Shown one piece after another: positions 24,824 to 33,371 of a DNA stretch of 52,398 bases (the stretch's first letter is position 1; each line of letters begins with the position of its first letter). A program made the position numbers and the translations under genes. The notes beneath the pieces were generated by a model. That model was not told where the DNA came from and made no database searches. It saw only the letters and a program-made list of their open reading frames with translations. This stretch comes from Bernardetia sp. (lineage in GTDB: Bacteria > Bacteroidota > Bacteroidia > Cytophagales > Bernardetiaceae), in assembly GCF_020630935.1 (NCBI RefSeq), contig NZ_JAHDIG010000030.1:1-52398 (forward strand), in the 5' to 3' direction.

Positions 24824-25618
24824 TTGAAACTTACTATTATTACCGTTGTCCGAAATGCAAAAGACCTTTTTTTGCAAACTTTTGAGTCTGTCAAGAATCA
24901 GACGTATCAGAATATAGAATATGTTGTCATTGATGGAAATTCTACTGACGGAACAAAACAGCTCATCGAAGAAAACCAAGAACATATCACAACGTGGATA
25001 AGTGAGAAAGATAAAAGCCTGTATGATGCAATGAACAAAGGTTTGCAGAGAAGTACGGGCGATTTTGTTTGGTTTTTGCACGCTGGAGATACGATTCCTA
25101 ACTATGATACAGTAGAGAATGTAGTGAATGAAATAATTATAAATAAATCTGAAAATCAAAGCAAAGAAGTTTTTCAGAATTTAGATTTCATATATGGAGA
25201 AGTGAAAATTAAGCATTTGGATAATTCGTTTTCAAACTATCACAAAGAAGCTCCTACCGAAGAAAAACTAACAAAACGAGGCTACAAAAACTTTTTGGAA
25301 GGAATGGTAATTTGTCATCAAGGAATGTGGGTACGACGTGAAATTGCTCCTTTGTATGATTTAGAGTTTAGATTGGCTGGCGATATAGATTGGTCTATTC
25401 GTTTGTTTAAAGAAATAGAAAAGCGAAAAAAAAATAAACAGGAAATAAGAGTAAAGCGCACCGAAACTGTGGTTGTTCATTTTTTGGCTGGTGGAATTTC
25501 TACTTCACAGAAAAAAAATTCTCTCAAAGAACGCTTCAAAATCTTCCAAAAGCATATCGGTTTTATAGGGGCAATTTGGCAACACTTTGTTATTTTTGGA
25601 AAGCTGATTTTTAAATAA
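24824..25618 (+). CDS. Family 2 glycosyltransferase
   Basis: This 264-residue protein begins with the GT-A fold: KLTIITVVRNAKDLFLQTFESV, then YVVIDGNSTDGTKQ, then the DKSLYDAMNKGL segment and FLHAGD. These match inverting GT2 enzymes of the polysaccharide-synthesis type. The acceptor is unknown. It starts at a TTG codon with no upstream in-frame ATG. The leader ends in the heptads at 24795-24822. No other polysaccharide gene is adjacent. A hydrophobic C-terminal stretch (FIGAIWQHFVIFGKLIF) may attach it to the membrane. Confidence 0.9.
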   Translation: MKLTIITVVRNAKDLFLQTFESVKNQTYQNIEYVVIDGNSTDGTKQLIEENQEHITTWISEKDKSLYDAMNKGLQRSTGDFVWFLHAGDTIPNYDTVENVVNEIIINKSENQSKEVFQNLDFIYGEVKIKHLDNSFSNYHKEAPTEEKLTKRGYKNFLEGMVICHQGMWVRREIAPLYDLEFRLAGDIDWSIRLFKEIEKRKKNKQEIRVKRTETVVVHFLAGGISTSQKKNSLKERFKIFQKHIGFIGAIWQHFVIFGKLIFK

Positions 25619-25629
25619 ACTATTTGTCT

Positions 25630-26313
25630 ATGAGTTCTAATTCAAATAAAGTTTCTTCTTTTGTTGGGGTTATACTCCTATTTTTAGTCATTGCCTTTAC
25701 TATTTTCATAAACTTCTTTGCTAAAGAACCAGCCAAAGAAATAAAAACAGAGTCAGAAGTTATAGAAGAATATTTGGTTTTAGATTCTACAGTTTTAAGT
25801 CATCTTTGGAAGCTAGAAGGCTTACAAACTAAGTTTATAAATGTAAATCGTAATAAACAGAAGACACAAATACACATTAATAAAAATTTAGAAGTTATAA
25901 ATAGAGATAATACTACTTATAGTCAAAGAAATAATTTCACAAAACAACCAGTTGATGAAATACATAGTAACAACGATGAAGATAATAGTATCAACTACGG
26001 TATATTAAATTTTATAAATTCTCATAATAAAGGTCGAATAAATGGCTTTACCGATTTCAGAGTGGAATATTATAACCTTCAATCTGCTGATGCTATCAAA
26101 TTACGTAGAATAGGAAATACGATATTAGATTATCAAATAGATTCCATTATTACAGAATCTAAACTAGGAAACTTCACTCAAATCAAACTCAAAGATGGTA
26201 GAAGCGTTTTTCTAATGAAAAAAAATACTGAAATAAAGAATAGGTATTATAAACAAGTGGTGGAAAATGCAGAGTATTTAAATGATAGCACAAAAGTGAT
26301 TTATCTCTACTAA
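25630..26313 (+). CDS. Hypothetical single-pass membrane protein, paralog of the next gene
   Basis: The ATG at 25630 gives 227 residues; an in-frame TTG 6 bp earlier is less likely. One N-terminal helix (VGVILLFLVIAFTIFINF) is followed by a charged linker and a domain presumably outside the cytoplasm. Shared with the next protein are the LWKLE block, the LDYQI segment, GNFT-x-I-x-LKDGR-x-(V/I)-FL and a C-terminal LNDST. No known family is recognised. The pair forms a tandem duplication with a 13-bp gap. This copy has fewer conserved acidic residues in its linker. Confidence 0.65.
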   Translation: MSSNSNKVSSFVGVILLFLVIAFTIFINFFAKEPAKEIKTESEVIEEYLVLDSTVLSHLWKLEGLQTKFINVNRNKQKTQIHINKNLEVINRDNTTYSQRNNFTKQPVDEIHSNNDEDNSINYGILNFINSHNKGRINGFTDFRVEYYNLQSADAIKLRRIGNTILDYQIDSIITESKLGNFTQIKLKDGRSVFLMKKNTEIKNRYYKQVVENAEYLNDSTKVIYLY

Positions 26314-26326
26314 ACAAAAATTTAAT

Positions 26327-27046
26327 ATGAATTATTCATCAAAAGAAATTTCGTCTGCCGTTGGTGTTATCTTGCTGCTTTGCATCTTTATTTTTACTAT
26401 TTACATCAATTTTGATACTGGCGAAAAAATAGAGGAAGTAAAAGAAGTAGAAAGTATAGAAGAGGAAAAAACAAAAGAAATTGCAGTAGAGCCATTAAAA
26501 AGACCAAAAACGATTTCTACAAGCTCTTTTTCAGAATCAGAACTAGCCAGTTTATGGAAATTGGAGAATATCCACACAGATTCTATTGTGGTAAATCACA
26601 GCGAAGACAAAACCTATATGAAGCTGCATAGGGAATTAGGATTTACAAACCATAATCCTTTTAGAGATTCTGTGTTGGTGGAAATAATAGGAAAGGACAG
26701 AATGGAAGAGTTGTATAAAGATTTTTCACCTTCAAGATACACAATTTACAATGGCATTATATCTTTTCAGATGGCACACGCATCTTTTCAAGATTTTTCT
26801 ATAGAACACGCAGAAGTGGAAGACTTCAAACCAGCAATGAAAGAAATCGCTACCTTGATGATAGATTACCAAATTGAATCCCTTACGACTTCATCAGAAC
26901 TAGGGAATTTTACCAAAATAGTCTTGAAAGACGGAAGGGAAATTTTTTTGATAAAAAAAGATGCTGAAATAGTAGAGCAGTCTTACCAAGAAATCATAGA
27001 AAACGCTATTTTTCTAAACGATAGCACAAAAATAGTTTATCCATAA
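26327..27046 (+). CDS. Hypothetical single-pass membrane protein, paralog of the previous gene
   Basis: The 239-residue protein repeats the layout of its upstream neighbour: helix AVGVILLLCIFIFTIYINF, a Glu/Lys-rich linker, LWKLENIHTDSIVVNHS, then MIDYQIESL, LGNFTKIVLKDGREIFLIKK and LNDSTKIVY. The linker is longer and more acidic. Similarity to the neighbour runs along the entire length, so both came from one duplication and then diverged widely. The function is unknown. A YhcG-type nuclease gene follows after about 106 bp. Confidence 0.65.
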   Translation: MNYSSKEISSAVGVILLLCIFIFTIYINFDTGEKIEEVKEVESIEEEKTKEIAVEPLKRPKTISTSSFSESELASLWKLENIHTDSIVVNHSEDKTYMKLHRELGFTNHNPFRDSVLVEIIGKDRMEELYKDFSPSRYTIYNGIISFQMAHASFQDFSIEHAEVEDFKPAMKEIATLMIDYQIESLTTSSELGNFTKIVLKDGREIFLIKKDAEIVEQSYQEIIENAIFLNDSTKIVYP

Positions 27047-27152
27047 TTCAAATTGTCGTTTAGGCTTCTTGCCGTTTGTATAATTCTAATTATCCATTAA
27101 TTTAGATTTTGCTTTTATCCAAAAAACATCGTTCTTGATAGAGAAACAAAAA

Positions 27153-28133
27153 ATGACTTCTATGGATAAAGATTTTGAGAAAATAGTAGAGCTAATTACA
27201 CAATCTAAAAATAAAACCTATTCCATCATAAATAAGGCTTTGGTAGAACTCTACTGGAAAGTGGGAGAATTTATCTATCTCAAAACACAAAATACTGAGT
27301 GGGGAAAAGGAACAGTCAAAGAACTAGCCAATTATATTTCTGAAAAAGAACCTAAGTTGAGAGGTTTTACAGCAAGTAACTTATGGAGAATGAAGCAGTT
27401 TTATGAAGAATATTCTCAAAATGAAAAACTCGCACCACTGGTGCGAGAAATTAGCTGGACAAATAATCTACTCATTTTATCTAAAACAAAAACAGTAGAA
27501 GAGAAAGAGTTTTACCTCAAAAAATGTCTGCAAGAAAGATACAGTAAACGAGAACTAGCAAGGCAGATTGATAGTGCTTATTTTGAGAGAACAATGTTGA
27601 GCAACACGCAAAGTAGCATTACAGCAGAAGAGCTTTATCCACGCATAAAAGAAGTTTTTTTAGACAATTATGTAGTGGAATTTCTCAATCTGAAAGATGA
27701 TTTTTCTGAATATGACTTACAAAAATCTATATTAAAACATCTCAAAAAATTTGTATTGGAGTTTGGAAAAGATTTTTTACTCATCGATGAAGAATACAAA
27801 ATACAGGTAGGAAATCAAGATTTTTATATTGATTTACTGTTTTTTCATAGGGAATTGCGCTGTTTGGTGGCAATAGAACTTAAAATCACAGACTTCAAAC
27901 CAGAATATTTAGGTAAGATGAATTTTTATTTGGAAGCCTTAGATAGAGAAGTGAAAAAAGACCACGAAAATCCAAGTGTAGGAATTATTCTTTGCAAGAC
28001 TAAAGATAGCGAAGTAGTAGAATATGCGTTAAGTCGCAATCTTTCGCCTACCTTAGTTTCAGAATATGAAACCAAGCTATTAGATAAAAAGATATTACAA
28101 CAAAAACTCCATGAGCTTTTTGAGAATGAGTAA
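27153..28133 (+). CDS. YhcG-type PD-(D/E)XK nuclease domain protein (DUF1016)
   Basis: The ATG at 27153 gives 326 residues; a TTG at 27135 is an alternative. The N-terminal domain (YWKVGEFIYLKTQ, WGKGTVKELANYI, GFTASNLWRMKQFYEEY) is the family's DNA-binding-like part. The C-terminal nuclease domain shows FYIDLLFFHRELRCLVAIELK, with the D and the E-x-K catalytic residues, and then FKPEYLGKMNFYLEALD. The family is abundant near restriction-modification and other defence genes, although its role is not established. No other defence gene is next to it; the tandem paralogs lie upstream. Confidence 0.9.
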   Translation: MTSMDKDFEKIVELITQSKNKTYSIINKALVELYWKVGEFIYLKTQNTEWGKGTVKELANYISEKEPKLRGFTASNLWRMKQFYEEYSQNEKLAPLVREISWTNNLLILSKTKTVEEKEFYLKKCLQERYSKRELARQIDSAYFERTMLSNTQSSITAEELYPRIKEVFLDNYVVEFLNLKDDFSEYDLQKSILKHLKKFVLEFGKDFLLIDEEYKIQVGNQDFYIDLLFFHRELRCLVAIELKITDFKPEYLGKMNFYLEALDREVKKDHENPSVGIILCKTKDSEVVEYALSRNLSPTLVSEYETKLLDKKILQQKLHELFENE

Positions 28134-28185
28134 AAGAATCTAAAAAGGCTGTAATATAACCTTCGTTTACGGTTGAAAAATACAT

Positions 28186-28219
28186 TATCTTCGCTCGCTT
28201 TCAGGTCTTAAACAACTTC
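28186..28219. repeat. Family B right-end fragment
   Basis: About 34 bp match the right end of the copy at 13580-13791, including the terminal TCTTAAACAACTTC. The rest of the element and its left end are missing here, so it is a truncated remnant. Confidence 0.7.
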
Positions 28220-28246
28220 TTTATTTAGAATACTTATCACACAATA

Positions 28247-28290
28247 AAAAAAAATCAGATAATAAATAAATTCATTATCTGATTTTTTTA
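28247..28290. terminator. Bidirectional terminator between the YhcG gene and clpC
   Basis: Stem AAAAATCAGATAAT / ATTATCTGATTTTT with T runs on both strands. Confidence 0.85.
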
Positions 28291-28314
28291 TGAATCAATT
28301 TTAAAAAAAGCTAT

Positions 28315-30849
28315 TTATTCTTCTGTATTCTTAGCTTTTTGTTTCTTGATTTTGATAGTTAGCTCTGCTTCTCCTTCTTTATGGTCAGCAAGAAGTGTGT
28401 CGCCTTCCTGCACTTCTCCCTTCAAGAGCTCTTCGGCTACTGGGTCTTCCAAGTATTTCTGAATAGCTCTGTTGAGAGGTCTTGCTCCATATTGTTGGTC
28501 AAAACCTTTCTCTGATAAGAAATCTTTAGCTGACTCTGTTAGCTTAATCTCATATCCGAGAAGTTTGATTCTGTGGAAGAGTTTGTCTAAAGAAATATCA
28601 ATAATCTTATGAATATCTTCTCTTTCAAGCGAATTAAAGACAATCACATCATCCAAACGGTTCAAAAACTCTGGAGAAAATGCCTTTTTAAGAGCTTTTT
28701 GGATAGTGTTTTTCATTAGTTCTCCACTCATATCTTCTTTAGATTGTGTAGAAAAACCAACACCTGCACCAAAGTCTTTCAACTGACGAACTCCAATATT
28801 GGAAGTCATGATAATAATTGTATTTCTGAAATCTACTCTACGACCTAAGCCATCTGTAAGGATTCCATCATCCAATACTTGTAATAGAATATTGAAAACA
28901 TCTGGATGTGCTTTTTCAATCTCATCAAGCAAGATAACACTATAAGGCTTGCGACGTACTTTTTCTGTAAGCTGTCCACCTTCTTCATATCCAACATATC
29001 CCGGAGGCGCACCAACCAAGCGAGAGATAGAGAATTTCTCCATATACTCACTCATATCAATACGAACAAGCGCATCTGGACGGTCAAATAAATAAGTTGC
29101 CAAAACCTTTGCAAGCTCTGTCTTACCTACACCTGTCGGACCAAGGAAAACAAACGAACCAATCGGTTTATTTGGATCTTTTAAGCCTACACGAGTACGT
29201 TGAATTGCTTTTGTCAGTTTTACAACAGCTTGGTCTTGTCCGATAACCTTTCCTGTCAAGGCTTCTTTCATTCCCAAAATTTTCTGTCCTTCGCTCTGCG
29301 TAATACGTTTTACTGGAATTCCTGTCATCATCGCAATTACTTCTCCAATATTATCTTCTGTAACTGGATAAGTCATTTTGCGTGTTTCGTGTTCCCACTT
29401 GTATTTTGCACGCTCCAATTTTTCAATGAGGCGTTTTTCTTTGTCTCTAAGCTGTGCAGCCTCTTCATATTTTTGACTTTTCACAACTTGATTTTTTTCT
29501 ACTTTTACATCTTCAATGTCAGCTTCTAGCTTTGTAATTTCTTCTGGAACGTGAATGTTATTTATATGCACTCTTGCGCCAGCTTCATCCAAAACATCAA
29601 TCGCCTTATCTGGCAAGAAACGGTCTGTAATATAACGTTCTGAAAGTGTTACACAAGCCTTAATAGCTTCTTCATCATATTTTACGTGATGATGATTTTC
29701 GTATTTATCTTTTACATTTTCTAAAATCTGTATAGTTTCCTCTACATCAGTAGGTTCTACCATAACCATTTGGAAACGACGAGCCAATGCACCATCTTTC
29801 TCAATATACTGACGGTATTCGTCTAGTGTTGTTGCACCGATGCACTGTATTTCGCCACGAGCAAGTGCTGGCTTAAACATATTGGAAGCATCAAGAGAAC
29901 CCGATGCACCACCTGCGCCAACAATCGTGTGAAGCTCATCAATAAAGAGAATAATATCTCTATTTTTTTCAAGCTCACTCATCACAGCTTTCATACGTTC
30001 CTCAAACTGTCCACGATATTTCGTGCCAGCTACAAGAGAGGCAAGGTCTAGCGTAACAACACGCTTACCAAATAAAATACGAGAAACTTTGCGCTGAACG
30101 ATGCGAAGGGCTAATCCTTCTGCAATAGCTGTTTTACCTACCCCTGGTTCACCTATCAAGATAGGATTGTTTTTCTTACGACGAGAAAGGATTTGAGCTA
30201 CACGCTCAATTTCTTTTTCACGCCCAATGATAGGGTCTAGCTTGTCGTCTTCAGCGAGCTTAGTAAGGTCTCTACCAAAGTTATCTAATACAGGAGTTCG
30301 TGATTTTTCAGTTGATTTTCCTTGAGAAGAACCTCCTCCAGAGGATTCTCTTCCACCACCGAAAATACGTCCTTCATCATCATCTTCTTCTGCGGCAGAA
30401 GTGATGGGTTTGTCGTTGTGATATTGGAGCATTTCTTTTACTACTTCGTAGGTTATGTTGAATTTTTCTAAAATATGAGTAGCAATACTATCCTCATCTC
30501 TCAAAATAGATAAAAGCAAATGTTCTGTTCCGATTAAATCAGCTTTAAAAATTTTCGCTTCCAAATATGTGATTTTCAAGACTTTCTCAGCCTGACGAGT
30601 AAGGGGAATATTGGCAAGATTTCGAACGTTGTAAGTGGCTGTTCCTTGTGAATGGCGTTCGATTTCGGCTTTAAGTTCCTCAATCGTAACTCCTAATTTT
30701 TTTAAAATATTGATGGCACTTCCTTCTCCCTCTCGTATCATTCCCAAAAGAAGATGTTCTGTACCTATATAATCATGTCCAAGCCTTAAAGCCTCTTCTC
30801 TAGCTAGAGAAATAACTTCTTTGACTCTGTCTGAAAATTTGGCTTCCAT
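28315..30849 (-). CDS. clpC: ClpC-type AAA+ unfoldase
   Basis: This 844-residue Hsp100 protein unfolds substrates and feeds them to ClpP. It has two Clp N-terminal repeats (residues 1-145), a Gly/Ser-rich linker, AAA domain 1 with Walker [10 protein letters not shown] and Walker [10 protein letters not shown], and a UVR-type coiled-coil middle ([18 protein letters not shown]). AAA domain 2 has GPTGVGKTE and [15 protein letters not shown]. The C-terminus ends in a Lys-rich stretch. The UVR motif separates it from ClpA and ClpB. No ClpP gene is nearby. Confidence 0.97.
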   Translation of the reverse strand: MEAKFSDRVKEVISLAREEALRLGHDYIGTEHLLLGMIREGEGSAINILKKLGVTIEELKAEIERHSQGTATYNVRNLANIPLTRQAEKVLKITYLEAKIFKADLIGTEHLLLSILRDEDSIATHILEKFNITYEVVKEMLQYHNDKPITSAAEEDDDEGRIFGGGRESSGGGSSQGKSTEKSRTPVLDNFGRDLTKLAEDDKLDPIIGREKEIERVAQILSRRKKNNPILIGEPGVGKTAIAEGLALRIVQRKVSRILFGKRVVTLDLASLVAGTKYRGQFEERMKAVMSELEKNRDIILFIDELHTIVGAGGASGSLDASNMFKPALARGEIQCIGATTLDEYRQYIEKDGALARRFQMVMVEPTDVEETIQILENVKDKYENHHHVKYDEEAIKACVTLSERYITDRFLPDKAIDVLDEAGARVHINNIHVPEEITKLEADIEDVKVEKNQVVKSQKYEEAAQLRDKEKRLIEKLERAKYKWEHETRKMTYPVTEDNIGEVIAMMTGIPVKRITQSEGQKILGMKEALTGKVIGQDQAVVKLTKAIQRTRVGLKDPNKPIGSFVFLGPTGVGKTELAKVLATYLFDRPDALVRIDMSEYMEKFSISRLVGAPPGYVGYEEGGQLTEKVRRKPYSVILLDEIEKAHPDVFNILLQVLDDGILTDGLGRRVDFRNTIIIMTSNIGVRQLKDFGAGVGFSTQSKEDMSGELMKNTIQKALKKAFSPEFLNRLDDVIVFNSLEREDIHKIIDISLDKLFHRIKLLGYEIKLTESAKDFLSEKGFDQQYGARPLNRAIQKYLEDPVAEELLKGEVQEGDTLLADHKEGEAELTIKIKKQKAKNTEE

Positions 30850-31127
30850 AAGCAGGTTGTATATTGATTTTGTAAAAATGTATCTTCAATTACCGTAAAA
30901 AGTATTTTTTATGAGTAATTATTTTTTGAGTTCTGTTTTATAAATAAGCAAAAAATATCTGTTATTTACAAGTTTAGAACGGCGTTAAGTGATAAAATGT
31001 TTAGTTGTAAATCTTGATAAGAAAATTCAATAACAAAATTATATTTTTCAATAGAATTAAATGTATTGAATTTCTTCCCTTTCAAATGATTATAATCCTT
31101 TCTTTTTTTAGAGTATTAAATTAATAA

Positions 31128-31155
31128 TTTATCACTTATCATTAATCATTAAAAG
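31128..31155. repeat. Heptad tract at the 3' end of the WbqC gene
   Basis: Four 7-bp units (TTTATCA, CTTATCA and two related) run through the WbqC stop codon (31132-31134), so the last residues LLMINDK are encoded inside the repeat. Confidence 0.55.
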
Positions 31156-31794
31156 CGCATTTGTTCCCTCATTGAAGAGTAAATCCAAAATACTCAAGTT
31201 ATTTTCAAAAGTGGAATTTGTCAATTCTTGATTATCTTTTGGAGTATCACTATTTTCAAACTTATTGCCAAAGGTCTGATAGTAAGGCGTGTGTGAAAAA
31301 ATGGCAGCTTTTTTTGGGGAAATAGTATTTCGTTTGTCTAAAATTTCGTTATCATACTGTTTTTCAAAAGATTCTGCTTTTTGTATTGCAATAGATACTC
31401 TTAGAAGTTTCTGACAGATAGTCAGAAGTTTGTAATTAAATTCCCAAAGCAAAGCAGGTGGATTCTGATAAATAGGTTCTAAAAAATCGGCATAATGAAT
31501 AAAAAACGGACTTTTTCCATACGCAGATTTTATACTTTGCCAATGCTGCCTGTTCCAGTCAGTAGAATAATCTATTTTTACTTCTGTTATGGGAGTTCGC
31601 TGACTTCCCTTTTGAACAGGCACAGTGAGAGCTATTTTTCCATTTGCACCTAAAATATAGGTACGGTTTCGATAGCTTTGTTTGTTGTAGTTTTCGCTGG
31701 CTTCTAAAATAACTTCATCAGCCTCCAAGATAGTTTTCCAATAATCTAAACAAGGAAGATGATGAAGTTCTATGAGGATTTTTTTGTATAGCAT
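31132..31794 (-). CDS. WbqC family protein
   Basis: The 220-residue protein has the WbqC pattern: IELHHLPCLDYW near the N-terminus, NRTYILGANGKIALTVPVQKGS, then WNRQHWQSIKSAYGKSPFFIHYADFLEPIY. The family is often encoded in polysaccharide clusters, but its reaction is unknown. The C-terminal 60 residues are variable. The last seven residues are encoded by the heptad tract. It lies downstream of the prohibitin-like gene on the same strand, 105 bp away, and upstream of clpC. Confidence 0.87.
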   Translation of the reverse strand: MLYKKILIELHHLPCLDYWKTILEADEVILEASENYNKQSYRNRTYILGANGKIALTVPVQKGSQRTPITEVKIDYSTDWNRQHWQSIKSAYGKSPFFIHYADFLEPIYQNPPALLWEFNYKLLTICQKLLRVSIAIQKAESFEKQYDNEILDKRNTISPKKAAIFSHTPYYQTFGNKFENSDTPKDNQELTNSTFENNLSILDLLFNEGTNALLMINDK

Positions 31795-31899
31795 ACGCTT
31801 TAGCGTGTGTTTTTTACTGTTAGGTTTTAGTATTTTTTGGGATAATGAAATGGTGTTTACTTACAAAAATGAAGTTTTTGATGCGTTCACACACTACAT

Positions 31900-32724
31900 T
31901 TATTTGCTAGATTTCATAATATCAGCAATATCGACAAAAGTTTCGCCACCTCCAGAAATAACAGGTAGTTTGCCGTCCCACTTTTCAATGGCTTTTAATC
32001 TCAAAAGTTCATCATCTAAAGATTGAACTAATAATTTTTGTGCGTCGGCTTGTGCTTGCGCCCTAACTCTTTCTTGCTCGCCTTCTGTACGGATACGCTC
32101 CAAATCATTTTTGGCAGTAAGTGCTTTTTGTTCTGCAATTTGCTTGAGTTCGATGGCAGAGTTAAATTCTTTTGAGAAATTAAAATCTACAATAGAAAAG
32201 TCTGTAACAATGATATTATTTTGAGCCAGTCGTTTCTTTATATATTCATATACATCATCTTTTACCTGTGGACGTTTTGTAATGAGTTCTTCGGCTGTAT
32301 AGCGAGCAGCAGCCGACTTAATAGATTCTTGAATGACAGGTTCTATAATCGTTTTTTTATAGTTGAGTCCCAAATCTCTATAAATAATATTTGCTTTTTC
32401 TTTAGATAAAAAGAAGTTGAGAGCCACTTTCGAAGTAACAGGCTGCAAGTCTCTTGAAGAAGCTGAAGCATCGGCTTCCATTTTCTGAACACGCACATCA
32501 AGTTGAATAACGGTTGAAACAAATGGATTGACAGCGTGCATTCCCTCTGGGAGTAGAGTTTCTTGAACAGCTCCAAAGTTAGCTACTACTCCGACTTTTC
32601 CAGAATCAACTACAACAAATGTTCTGAATAAAAATACGACTGCAACAATGATGACTATAAAAGTACCTAACCCAATAAAAACTGTTTTTGGTGATACGGA
32701 AGATTTATTTCTTGAACTACTCAT
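31900..32724 (-). CDS. Prohibitin-like SPFH domain membrane protein
   Basis: This 274-residue protein has one N-terminal transmembrane helix (about residues 16-34), then the SPFH/band 7 domain: VDSGKVGVVANFGAVQETLLPEGMH, VRVQKMEADASASSRDLQPV, and an alpha-helical C-terminal part (LKQIAEQKALTAKNDLERIRTEGEQERVRAQAQADAQ) that forms a coiled coil. Prohibitins assemble into membrane rings that stabilise proteins or organise lipid domains. It is close in plan to mitochondrial prohibitin. It precedes the WbqC gene on the minus strand. The region upstream (32725-33371) is non-coding and holds a family C element. Confidence 0.9.
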   Translation of the reverse strand: MSSSRNKSSVSPKTVFIGLGTFIVIIVAVVFLFRTFVVVDSGKVGVVANFGAVQETLLPEGMHAVNPFVSTVIQLDVRVQKMEADASASSRDLQPVTSKVALNFFLSKEKANIIYRDLGLNYKKTIIEPVIQESIKSAAARYTAEELITKRPQVKDDVYEYIKKRLAQNNIIVTDFSIVDFNFSKEFNSAIELKQIAEQKALTAKNDLERIRTEGEQERVRAQAQADAQKLLVQSLDDELLRLKAIEKWDGKLPVISGGGETFVDIADIMKSSK

Positions 32725-32855
32725 AATATAACGTAAGATTTGTGAAGGTAAATTTTTTGAGAAATATACTAGAAATCTAACGAAAAATAAATGGTTTGGG
32801 TTAGTTTGTTTGCATTTCGTCCTCTCAAAATGGCTTTTGGTGTAAAGTATTAAAT

Positions 32856-32993
32856 GTTATCACGGTTAATTTTGTACACCAGTCTTCCAGACTGGTCTGT
32901 AAAATCCAAAACATAGGTTTTGGATTGAAATAAAGTCTTTTTAGTCTTTGTCGTCAGACTTCCAGTCTGACCTACGTAAATAACCGTGATAAC
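32856..32993. mobile_element. Cloverleaf repeat family C
   Basis: This 138-bp element is bounded by a perfect 13-bp terminal inverted repeat, GTTATCACGGTTA / TAACCGTGATAAC. Three perfect hairpins lie inside: CCAGTCT / AGACTGG, AATCCAAAAC / GTTTTGGATT, and GTCAGACT / AGTCTGAC. The first and last share a TCC loop. Its sequence is unrelated to families A and B but its plan is the same. No open frame is present. Confidence 0.88.
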
Positions 32994-33068
32994 CTTTATT
33001 AGATAAAGAAAATCAAAAAGTAGAATTTAGCCAAAGTTTATTCAATCACACACTATCATTTTACAATA

Positions 33069-33185
33069 ATGAAGCATCTAAAATATATTTTAGCTTTTCT
33101 AATAACTGTTTTTTCTTTACACTATGTGTTCTCACAAAACATAGAAAACAGAAAAAGAGCTTACTCAAAACAGGGTTTTAGATAG
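33069..33185 (+). pseudogene. Short signal-peptide-like ORF, possible gene remnant
   Basis: ATG followed by 38 codons: a typical signal peptide (KHLKYILAFLITVFSLHYVFSQ) and then 16 mostly basic and polar residues before a TAG. It could be the 5' end of a deleted secreted-protein gene or a real small exported peptide. There is no frame continuing after the stop, and the next 186 bp before the SpoIIE gene are non-coding. Confidence 0.5.
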
Positions 33186-33371
33186 GAAATAATATAGAAG
33201 TAGCGAAGATTTTACGTTTTAAAATAATTTATTCTAAAAAGTAAACGTTTTAACTAAAATTAAATAGGTAATTCGTTTCGTGCTAAAAATTTGTCCTACA
33301 AGTTTTTAATCTGTATTTTTAAAGCATAAATATCAATCCTACTATAAAAAACTAACTCTTATTCCCTTTTC

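Noticed and set aside
27429-27447. Palindrome CTCGCACCACTGGTGCGAG inside the YhcG-type gene as another mobile repeat
   Set aside because: It encodes part of a segment that appears normal for the protein (KLAPLVREI) and no second copy is seen in the window.
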